From assembly GCF_008974245.1 (NCBI RefSeq), contig NZ_BBZI01000005.1, positions 1,048,040 through 1,112,039 of the forward strand: a DNA stretch of 64,000 bases, in the 5' to 3' direction. Shown piece after piece: positions 34,922 to 42,061 of the stretch; within the stretch, counting starts at the first letter, position 1; the number at the start of each line of letters is the position of its first letter. The notes beneath the pieces are model-generated. The model did not search any database, was not told the DNA's origin, and was given only the letters and a program-made list of their open reading frames with translations. The translations under genes were made by a program, and so were the position numbers. The stretch is from Streptomyces abyssomicinicus. Its GTDB lineage: Bacteria; Actinomycetota; Actinomycetes; Streptomycetales; Streptomycetaceae.

Positions 34922-35830
34922 ATGGAACTGCGCCACCTGACCGCCTTCCTCGCCGTGGCCGAGGAGCTCCACTTCGGCCGGGCCGCCAAACGCCTGCAGA
35001 TGGCCCAGCCGCCGCTGAGTCAGCAGATCCGGCAACTGGAGAAGGAGCTGGGTGTCCAGCTCTTCGAGCGCAACACCCGTTCGGTGCGGCTGACCAGTGC
35101 GGGCCGGTCCTTCCTGGACCCGGCCCGCACGGTCCTCGACGACCTGGACAGCGCCGTGCTGGCGGCCAAGGCGGCCGGCCGGGGCGAGTTCGGGCGGGTC
35201 ACGGTGGGCTTCGCGGGCGCTTCGAGCCACGAGACGCTGCCGCTGCTGACGCGTGCGGTGCGGGCCGCACATCCGGGCATCGAGCTGGTCATGGCGGGCC
35301 AGACCTACGCCAACGTGGCGCTCGCCCGGGTCGCCGAGGGCTCGCTCGACCTGGGCTTCGTCCGTCTGCCGGTGAACCTGCCCGGCGTGTCCACCCGGGT
35401 GATCGCGGAGGAGACCCTGGTCTGCGCGCTGCCCTCCGACCACCGGCTGGCGCAGCGCGAGGAGATCCCGCTCGCCGCGCTTGCCGAGGAGCCCTTCGTC
35501 AGCTTCCCCGCCAACGCCGGCTCCTCGCTGCGGGACGCCATGGTGGCGTCCTGCGAGACGGCGGACTTCCATCCGCGGGTGGTGCAGGAGGCGCCCGACT
35601 CCCACACCATCCTGGCGCTGGTCGCGGCCGGCGTGGGCGTGACGCTCACCCTCACCTCCTGCCAGCACATCCAGCAGACCGGCCTGGTCTACCGCCCGCT
35701 CGCGGGGCCGCCCGTCCGCCTGGAGGCGGCGCTCGCCTGGCGCACCGACAACCCGTCCGCTGCACTGCGCACGGTGCTGGCGGCGGCGGAGAAGGCGCTG
35801 CCGACACCGGGCCTCCCCTCGCCCGACTGA
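34922..35830 (+). CDS. LysR family transcriptional regulator
   Basis: The 302-residue protein has the LysR DNA-binding domain MELRHLTAFLAVAEELHFGR, AAKRLQMAQPPLSQQIRQLE, KELGVQLFERNTRSVRLTSA at residues 1-60. The periplasmic-binding-like effector domain (LPLLTRAVRAAHPGIELVMA, VALARVAEGSLDLGFVRLP) resembles the CatM/BenM group, which sense acid or CoA-ester intermediates. It is divergent to the CoA-transferase operon and upstream of the thiolase operon. A shared motif at both promoters indicates it controls both. ATG 34922 has only a weak ribosome binding site (GGAAGC). Confidence 0.9.
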   Translation: MELRHLTAFLAVAEELHFGRAAKRLQMAQPPLSQQIRQLEKELGVQLFERNTRSVRLTSAGRSFLDPARTVLDDLDSAVLAAKAAGRGEFGRVTVGFAGASSHETLPLLTRAVRAAHPGIELVMAGQTYANVALARVAEGSLDLGFVRLPVNLPGVSTRVIAEETLVCALPSDHRLAQREEIPLAALAEEPFVSFPANAGSSLRDAMVASCETADFHPRVVQEAPDSHTILALVAAGVGVTLTLTSCQHIQQTGLVYRPLAGPPVRLEAALAWRTDNPSAALRTVLAAAEKALPTPGLPSPD

Positions 35831-35844
35831 GAGCGGGGACGTCT

Positions 35845-35871
35845 CAATGGAGGACGAATTAGATATTGGAC
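35845..35871 (+). promoter_or_regulatory. Second LysR-type site upstream of thiolase
   Basis: CAAT (35845) and ATTG (35865) flank an AT-rich core ending AATTAGATATTGGAC. This matches 12 of 15 bases of the site in the divergent promoter at 34819-34833 on the opposite strand. It lies 60 bases before the thiolase start codon, where a LysR activator would bind. Confidence 0.65.
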
Positions 35872-35930
35872 CTTCATGGTGAGGGATGCCAAGGTCGGCG
35901 GGACCGCTTTCCACCCGTGAAGGGACGACG

Positions 35931-37157
35931 ATGTCCGATCACTCCGCAGACGTGGTCGTCTGCGAACCGCTGCGCACCCCGATCGGCCGTTTCGGCGGCG
36001 CGCTCGCCTCCCAGCGGCCGGCGGCCCTGGCCGCGCTCGTCGTCTCCGAGGTCGTCGCCCGCAGCGGAGTGGACCCGGAGCGGATCGACGAGGTGATCCT
36101 GGGCCACGCCTATCCGACCTCCGAGGCGCCCGCGATCGGGCGGGTCGCCGCCCTGGACGCCGGCCTGCCGGACACCGTGACGGGGGTGCAGGTCGACCGG
36201 CGCTGCGGCTCCGGCCTGCAGGCCGTCCTCGACGCCGCGATGCAGATCAGCTGCGGTTTCAGCGACGTGGTGGTGGCCGGCGGCGTGGAGGTCATGAGCG
36301 CCGCGCCGTTCTACACGCACGACGGCCGCTGGGGCATCCGGACGCCGAGCCTGGAGTTCCACGACTCCCTCGCCCGCGGCAGGGCCACCGCGGGCGGCGT
36401 CCACCACCCGGTGCCGGGCGGGATGATCGAGACCGCGGAGAACCTGCGCCGCGAGTTCGCCATCAGCCGTGAGGACCAGGACGCCCTGGCGCTGCGCTCG
36501 CAGCAGCGCGCCGCCCGGGCCGTGGCCGAGGGCAGGTTCCGGGACGAGATCGTCCCGGTGACCGTGCGCACCCGCAAAGGCGAGACCGTCGTCGACGCGG
36601 ACGAGCATCCGCGTCCCGACACCTCGGCGGACCAACTGGCCGCCCTGCGGCCGGTGATGGCACGGAAGGACGCGGAGGCGACGGTCACCGCGGGGAACGC
36701 CAGCGGCCAGAACGACGCGGCCGCCGCCTGCCTGGTGACCACCCGCGCCACGGCGGAGCGCCTGGGCCTGACCCCCCTGCTGCGGCTGGTGTCCTTCGCC
36801 CGCGCCGGCGTGCCGGCCGAGACCATGGGCATCGGTCCGGTGCCGGCGACCCGCGCGGCCCTGGGCCGGGCCGGTCTCACCCTGGCCGACATGGACCTGA
36901 TCGAGCTCAACGAGGCGTTCGCGGCGCAGGTGCTGGCCTGCACCCGGGCGCTGGACCTCACCGACGCCGACCACGAGCGGATCAACGTCAACGGCTCCGG
37001 GATCTCGCTGGGCCACCCGGTGGGCGCCACCGGGGCGCGGATCCTGGCGACCCTCGCGCGCGAGATGCACCGGCGCCAGGCCCGGTACGGGCTGGAGACC
37101 ATGTGCATTGGCGGCGGCCAGGGCCTCGCCGCCGTCTTCGAGCGCGTCGCCGCCTGA
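35931..37157 (+). CDS. Acetyl-CoA C-acyltransferase (thiolase)
   Basis: The 408-residue protein is a complete thiolase: LRTPIGRFGGALA at the N-terminus, the nucleophilic Cys in DRRCGSGLQAVLDA, NGSGISLGHPVGATGARIL with the catalytic His, and the second Cys in MCIGGGQG. It cleaves a 3-oxoacyl-CoA to acetyl-CoA and a shortened acyl-CoA (for instance 3-oxoadipyl-CoA to succinyl-CoA). ATG 35931 follows GAAGGGA. It leads a plus-strand unit with the MHS permease and MaoC genes and probably belongs to the same LysR regulon as the minus-strand operon. Confidence 0.9.
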   Translation: MSDHSADVVVCEPLRTPIGRFGGALASQRPAALAALVVSEVVARSGVDPERIDEVILGHAYPTSEAPAIGRVAALDAGLPDTVTGVQVDRRCGSGLQAVLDAAMQISCGFSDVVVAGGVEVMSAAPFYTHDGRWGIRTPSLEFHDSLARGRATAGGVHHPVPGGMIETAENLRREFAISREDQDALALRSQQRAARAVAEGRFRDEIVPVTVRTRKGETVVDADEHPRPDTSADQLAALRPVMARKDAEATVTAGNASGQNDAAAACLVTTRATAERLGLTPLLRLVSFARAGVPAETMGIGPVPATRAALGRAGLTLADMDLIELNEAFAAQVLACTRALDLTDADHERINVNGSGISLGHPVGATGARILATLAREMHRRQARYGLETMCIGGGQGLAAVFERVAA

Positions 37158-37212
37158 GCCCGTCCCCTGCACTTCGACTCACCGAGACTCACCGACACCT
37201 CTGGGAGCAACA

Positions 37213-38553
37213 ATGAGCGCGGCTGCCACGACAGGGCGGAACAAGACCGCCCAGCGCGCCGGTATAGGGGCCTTCATCGGCTCCACCATCGAGTGGTTCG
37301 ACTTCTACATCTACGGCACGGCCTCCGCGCTCGTCTTCGACAAGGTGTTCTTCCCGGAGCTGGACGGGGCGCTGGGCACCCTGGTGGCCTTCGCGACGTT
37401 CTGGGTCGGCTTCCTCGCCCGTCCGCTCGGCGGCATCATCTTCGGCCACATCGGTGACCGGCTCGGCCGGAAGAAGACCCTGGTCATCACGCTGCTGATG
37501 ATGGGCGTCTCCACCACCCTGATCGGCCTGCTGCCCGGCTACGCCTCGATCGGCATCGCCGCGCCGATCCTGCTGGTGTGCATCCGCATGGTGCAGGGCA
37601 TCGGCCTGGGCGGCGAGTGGGGCGGTTCGGTCCTGATCGCCTCGGAGCACGCGCCCAAGGGCAAGTCGGTGCTGTACGGCGCGTTCGCCCAGCAGGGCTC
37701 GCCGGTGGGCAACACGCTCAGCACGCTCGCCTTCCTGGCGATCAGCCAGCTGCCGGACGACGCGTTCGTCTCCTGGGGCTGGCGGGTGCCGTTCCTCGCC
37801 TCGGCGCTGCTCGTGGTGGTCGGCCTGTTCGTGCGACTGAAGGTCGAGGAGTCGCCGGCGATGGCGAACCTGATCGAGAAGAGCAAGGTCGCCAAGCTTC
37901 CGGTGGCCGAGGTGATCCGCACCCAGCCGATGCTGATCGTGCTCGGCATCGGCGCCTGCACGATCGGCCTGTCGGCGACGTACTTCAAGTCCACCTTCGC
38001 CCTGTCCTGGGCGACCTCCAGCCTGGACTTCGACCGCAGTTCCTTCCTGACGATCATCCTGGTCGCCAACATCGTTCAGATCTTCGTCCAGCCGTTCGGC
38101 GCCGTCATCGCGACCAGGATGCGGAGCTGGTCCCGTGCGGTGACGTTCATGCTGCTGCCCGAGTTCGTCCTGATGCCGCTGATGTTCCTGCTGATCGGCA
38201 CCGAGAACTACGGGCTGGCGATGCTGGGCATGGCCGTCGCCACCATCCCGCACTGCCTCTACTACGCCGCCCTGGCCGGCATGCTCGCCAGCCGCTTCCC
38301 GGCGAGCGTGCGCTACACCGGCATCTCGCTCTGCTACCAGCTCTGCGGCACGCTCCTCGGCGGCACCACTCCGATCATCGGCCAGTTCCTGCTGAACCAG
38401 ACCCAGTCGATCGTCGCGGTCATCGCCTACGCCGTCTTCCAGGTGGCCCTGACCCTCGGCTGCATGCTCCTGCTGCTCAAGCGCCCGAACCACGACGAGC
38501 GCGCCGAGGACCGTCCCGCCGAGGCCCCGGCCCCGGCCGCCGTCCCGGCCTGA
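37213..38553 (+). CDS. MHS family MFS transporter (organic acid:proton symporter)
   Basis: The 446-residue membrane protein has the metabolite:H+ symporter signatures: GSTIEWFDFYIYGTASALVF in helix 1, FLARPLGGIIFGHIGDRLGR with motif A, VQGIGLGGEWGGSVLIASEH and the helix 5 region QQGSPVGNTLS. Twelve membrane helices are expected. Family members import dicarboxylates, aromatic acids, proline or shikimate. Placed between thiolase and MaoC genes, it probably imports the acid degraded by this cluster. ATG 37213 follows GGGAG. A stable hairpin lies in the 113-base gap after it. Confidence 0.9.
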   Translation: MSAAATTGRNKTAQRAGIGAFIGSTIEWFDFYIYGTASALVFDKVFFPELDGALGTLVAFATFWVGFLARPLGGIIFGHIGDRLGRKKTLVITLLMMGVSTTLIGLLPGYASIGIAAPILLVCIRMVQGIGLGGEWGGSVLIASEHAPKGKSVLYGAFAQQGSPVGNTLSTLAFLAISQLPDDAFVSWGWRVPFLASALLVVVGLFVRLKVEESPAMANLIEKSKVAKLPVAEVIRTQPMLIVLGIGACTIGLSATYFKSTFALSWATSSLDFDRSSFLTIILVANIVQIFVQPFGAVIATRMRSWSRAVTFMLLPEFVLMPLMFLLIGTENYGLAMLGMAVATIPHCLYYAALAGMLASRFPASVRYTGISLCYQLCGTLLGGTTPIIGQFLLNQTQSIVAVIAYAVFQVALTLGCMLLLLKRPNHDERAEDRPAEAPAPAAVPA

Positions 38554-38612
38554 CGACGCAGGCGCCCGCCACCGGCCGCGAGCCGTCCGTCCACCGCTTC
38601 GACCATGTTCTC

Positions 38613-38642
38613 CCCGCCCCCTTCCGTCCGGGAGGGGGCGGG
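38613..38642 (+). terminator. Stable hairpin between MHS and MaoC genes
   Basis: CCCGCCCCCTTCC (38613-38625) pairs with GGGAGGGGGCGGG (38630-38642) with one G-U pair and a four-base loop. It could terminate or attenuate transcription before the MaoC gene. Confidence 0.6.
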
Positions 38643-38666
38643 CCCGCACCAGGAGGTACGCACACC

Positions 38667-39131
38667 ATGGCACTGACCGTCCACGGCATCCCCGAGATCA
38701 TGCGGCTGTCGGGCAAGGACCTCGGGCACTCCGCCTGGAAGGAGGTGACCCAGGAGCTGATCTCCGGCTTCGCGGACGTCTCGGGCGACCACCAGTGGAT
38801 CCACACGGACCCCGAGCGCGCGGCGAGGGGCCCCTACGGCAGGACGATCGCGCACGGCTACATGGTGCTGAGCTGGGGCATTCCGCTCTTCGCCGAACTG
38901 CTCCAGGTCTCCGGCGTCGGCATGGCCCTCAACTACGGCGTCAACAAGGTCCGTTTCCCCGCCCCCGTGCCCGTCGGCAGCCGCGTCCGGCTGCACGCCG
39001 CGGTGACGGACGTGCAGCCGGTGAAGCGGGGCGGCGTCCAGATGACGCGCGCCTTCACCTTCGAACTCGACGGCTCGGCGAAGCCGGCCTGCGTGGCGGA
39101 GTCCCTCACCCACTTCTATCCGGCCGGGTGA
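38667..39131 (+). CDS. MaoC-like enoyl-CoA hydratase
   Basis: The 154-residue hot-dog-fold protein carries the R-hydratase motif FADVSGDHQWIHTDPERAAR (catalytic Asp and His) followed by GPYGRTIAHGYMVLSW. This hydrates 2-enoyl-CoA to 3-hydroxyacyl-CoA and supplies the step between the acyl-CoA dehydrogenase and hydroxyacyl-CoA dehydrogenase of the cluster. If it makes the R isomer and the dehydrogenase needs the S isomer, another hydratase may be involved. ATG 38667 follows a strong AGGAGGT. Confidence 0.88.
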   Translation: MALTVHGIPEIMRLSGKDLGHSAWKEVTQELISGFADVSGDHQWIHTDPERAARGPYGRTIAHGYMVLSWGIPLFAELLQVSGVGMALNYGVNKVRFPAPVPVGSRVRLHAAVTDVQPVKRGGVQMTRAFTFELDGSAKPACVAESLTHFYPAG

Positions 39132-39236
39132 CCTCCCGACGGGGCGCGGCACGGCTCCAGGGACGGACAGCAGCCCGCGGGTAACCTTGAGGCTTTTCAT
39201 CCTGCTTCCGCGCAGGCGTGATGGAGCGCGAGTATG

Positions 39237-39276
39237 GCCCCGTCCACCAGGGGCTTCACTCAACTGTCGAGCCAAC
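39237..39276 (-). mobile_element. IS terminus relic
   Basis: Read on the minus strand from 39276, this block (ending in TGAAGCCCCTGGTGGACGGG) resembles the terminus of the IS relic at 41551. Only about 40 bases are shared; the sequence then diverges. Confidence 0.55.
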
Positions 39277-39307
39277 TACCGGATCGCTGCGACAGGTTGG
39301 CAACGGC

Positions 39308-41149
39308 TCACTGTTGGACGATCTCGTCCGCCCCGAAGCGCAGGAAGGAATCCCATGCTTCAGCACCGCTGAACATCAGCTGGACCAATTGGATGGACCA
39401 CTTCCAGTCGCAGTTCTTCGTCCCGAACAGCGCGGCCAGGGTGTCCTGCAGCGGCATGCCGATGTAACGCCGTTTCAGCCCCACCCGGGACGGGACCCTC
39501 ACCGAGGTGAGGTCGTCCGCTGTGACATGACCCTGGCCCAGCAGCCACTCCCGGATGAACGCCTGGTCCACCAGGCGTGACTCCCTTTTCGCGGCCTCGT
39601 CGATACTGCTGCGCAGGGCGTTGGCGGCGTCACCCTCGCAGAGGCTGACGAGCCAGGTTCTGAGTTCGGTGCGGAGCGCGAACGAGGTGTCGTTCTCCTG
39701 GCCGGCGCTCTGCTGCTTGCGCCACCGATCGATCTTCTCCATCGCGTCGTACTGCTCGTCGCCTGTGAAGTCCTCGTGGTCGGGACCGCCGCCGAAGTCC
39801 TGCAGGTTGGCCGCCTGCCTGCCGGACGATCCGCTGCTGCTGATCATGGTGGAGTTGGACGTGCCATCGGCCCGGGGGAAAATGCCCGCCATGGTGTAGA
39901 TGAGGCCGTTCAGATCGTTGGGTGAGGACAGGTCGAGGTCCATCTGCTGGGCTGTCCTGATGACGTCGTAGTAGTACAGGTGGGCGCCCGACTCCTTGAT
40001 CGCGTTCTCCACTGTCCTGTTGAGCAGAACGCTTTCGACGGAGTTCTCCACGACGTCGACTCCGCCGAGCTCGGAGAGAAGCGCCGCGTGATTTTCGCCG
40101 ATGTTGCCGAGCCCGATCTGGCCGGTCCTTCCGGCGCTCTTGAGCTCATTGAGGACCTGCCAGGCATCCGCGAGCACACGGTGGTCGGCGTCCAGGTTGT
40201 GGATGAGCAGGCTGTCGAGCCTTCCCCCGAACAGCTCGCCGATCCCTTCCAGCCGGGCGCGCAGCATGGCGGCCGACTCGCCGGACCTGACGTCGAACTT
40301 GTAGAGAACCTCGTACGAGTCCCGGGGCCGGCCACTCAGCACCTCGGCGACGGTCTCGATGTTCCCGTAGCTCTCCGCCGTGTCGAAGCGCCGGTAGCCG
40401 GCTGCGACGGCAGAGGTCAGCTGTTCCCTGCTGCGACCGTCCACGCCGAAGACGAGCCAGGGCTTGACCTCGGCATCGGCCCCCTCGGCAGGCATCCGGG
40501 CCAACACGGGTGACGACTGGTGCGCCGGGCGGCCGGCGGTGGGCACGGTCGTGCGCTGGACGGGTGCCGAGCCGGACATCGCCCGTCGGGCATTGGCCTC
40601 GGCCTCGCGCTCGAACCGGTCGGACGGGTCGGAGATCTTGAGTCCGCTGCCGTTGTCCGTCCCGGTGACGGGCCCCTTCCGCTGCTGGATGACGTGCGTG
40701 AGCTCGTGCGCGAGGGTGTGCTTGTCGGCACCGCCGTCGCCAATGACGACGTGGCTGCCCGAGGTGTAGGCGCGGGCGCCTACTTGCGCCGCCGAGACCT
40801 GCGCCGCCGTGTCGGTGTGGAGGCGGACGTCTGAGAAGTCCGCGCCGAGTCGGGCTTCCATCTCGGTGCGCGTGTTGTCGTCGAGGGGGCGGCCTGGGGA
40901 GCGCAGGACGTCTGGGACGGTGGAGCGCTGAACTGGCTGCCCGGCCTGCTGGTGGCCGCAGTCGGCGCTGTGCCGGTGCTCTTCCTGGGCCCAGGGGTGG
41001 CCGCCTCGGCGGAGCATCTGGACGACTGCCGCGTTGCCGGCGCTGCGCTGGAGGGCCAGAAGCGGCGTCGCGGCGCGGCCGGTGGTCGTGCGGGCCGATG
41101 ACCGGCCGTTCTTCGTCCCGTTGCTCCTTGCGCTGTCGTTCGCGTGCAT
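39308..41149 (-). CDS. eCIS-core (DUF4157) protein fused to an aldo/keto reductase domain
   Basis: The 613-residue protein has a DUF4157/eCIS-core domain at residues 86-160: RPLDDNTRTEMEARLGADFS, VRLHTDTAAQVSAAQVGARA, and a zinc-protease-like HELTH at 148-152. Residues about 230-400 are an aldo/keto reductase: DTAESYGN (Asp256, Tyr261), VLYKFD (Lys284), SLLIHNLD (His317), so the Asp-Tyr-Lys-His tetrad is complete. The remaining C-terminus is helical and unknown. DUF4157 proteins are cargo associated with extracellular contractile injection systems. This one would carry an oxidoreductase. ATG 41149 follows GGAGGAAG. The N-terminus lacks a signal peptide. It lies between two relics of the same IS family. 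Confidence 0.85.
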   Translation of the reverse strand: MHANDSARSNGTKNGRSSARTTTGRAATPLLALQRSAGNAAVVQMLRRGGHPWAQEEHRHSADCGHQQAGQPVQRSTVPDVLRSPGRPLDDNTRTEMEARLGADFSDVRLHTDTAAQVSAAQVGARAYTSGSHVVIGDGGADKHTLAHELTHVIQQRKGPVTGTDNGSGLKISDPSDRFEREAEANARRAMSGSAPVQRTTVPTAGRPAHQSSPVLARMPAEGADAEVKPWLVFGVDGRSREQLTSAVAAGYRRFDTAESYGNIETVAEVLSGRPRDSYEVLYKFDVRSGESAAMLRARLEGIGELFGGRLDSLLIHNLDADHRVLADAWQVLNELKSAGRTGQIGLGNIGENHAALLSELGGVDVVENSVESVLLNRTVENAIKESGAHLYYYDVIRTAQQMDLDLSSPNDLNGLIYTMAGIFPRADGTSNSTMISSSGSSGRQAANLQDFGGGPDHEDFTGDEQYDAMEKIDRWRKQQSAGQENDTSFALRTELRTWLVSLCEGDAANALRSSIDEAAKRESRLVDQAFIREWLLGQGHVTADDLTSVRVPSRVGLKRRYIGMPLQDTLAALFGTKNCDWKWSIQLVQLMFSGAEAWDSFLRFGADEIVQQ

Positions 41150-41550
41150 GGTCTTCCTCCCGTGTCGTACCCACCGGCCGTGTCGTACCACCGGCTCCGA
41201 TGACCCGCGCCCCCGTCCCCGCCCTTGTCACGGATCACCGCCCTGAGGCGAGCACGGCGCCGGTCCAGGGGATCACATGCCCGTGATGGAGGCCGACGGC
41301 ATGTCTGGTGCAGGGACATCGGGTGTTCGGTAGTCCATTGCTCTGGAACAGCCCTCCCCGGCCTGAACTCGCCCCCGAGACGGTTACTGGCGCAGTGGAT
41401 ACCGGAATTACCGCGACAGGTCCTCAACGGTGATCTTCGCGACCTGCGGCGGCGGGTTCTCCGGCCGCCGCAGGTGAGGTGTACGCATCCTACTGCGGCT
41501 CCTACCGCGGCAGTGAGGCCATTGTTCCAACCTGGCTGCCTGGATGGTTA
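41150..41550 (+). other. Gene-free stretch upstream of the eCIS-core gene
   Basis: No gene is supported. It should contain the promoter of the eCIS-core gene at its left end, and it holds a perfect hairpin at 41442-41475. Confidence 0.5.
41442..41475 (+). terminator. Perfect hairpin, possible terminator
   Basis: ACCTGCGGCGGC (41442-41453) pairs with GCCGCCGCAGGT (41464-41475) around a 10-base loop. It lies upstream of the eCIS-core gene and 75 bases from the IS relic; which transcript it ends is unclear. Confidence 0.5.
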
Positions 41551-41997
41551 GTTGGGCTGGCAGGCAGGTGAAGCCCCTGGTGGATGGGGTTTCGACCGAG
41601 AAGAACCATCTCCATCGGAGGCTTCGTCTGCTCGTCCACCCGTCCGGCGCCGACGTGTCCAGCTCTGCCCGGATGACCGGCCAGGACCTGCACGTTCACG
41701 CCGCGCTTCTTTGCCTTCGTCGTGGTGCCGATGCCGAACCCGGCCGCGAGCTGGGCGTACGGGTGGCCGTTGCGGAGGTGGGCGAGCGTGAGCAGGGCCT
41801 GCCGGCCCGGGCTCAGGCGCCTCCACCGGCTGCCGAGCTCCCGGCGGCGCCGGCGGAGCTGGGCGGACAGGAAGCGCAGGGCAGAACTGGACATGTCGAA
41901 ACCGGACGGGTAGACAAGCACACGAAGCCTCTGACGGAGACGGATTCCTTGGTCGAGAACCCATCTACCAGGGGCTTCACCTGTCTGCCGGCCCAAC
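41551..41997 (-). mobile_element. IS5-like element relic with 120-base inverted arms
   Basis: The arms at 41551-41670 and 41879-41997 are inverted copies, roughly 80 percent identical with one indel. Each arm contains the element terminus and the first codons of a transposase. The minus-strand frame from ATG 41894 reads MSSSALRFLSAQLRRRRREL, LSPGRQALLTLAHLRNGHPY and AQLAAGFGIGTTT, the N-terminus of an IS5-group transposase. It then jumps to KKRGVNVQVLAG, which lies much later in such proteins, so an internal part is deleted. The result is a short, dead, head-to-head structure. Confidence 0.75.
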
Positions 41998-42061
41998 CGG
42001 CCCACCTCGGCGTGAGGTTGGACAGGGCTCCTTGCAGAGCATCGAGAGGCACACGGCGGAC

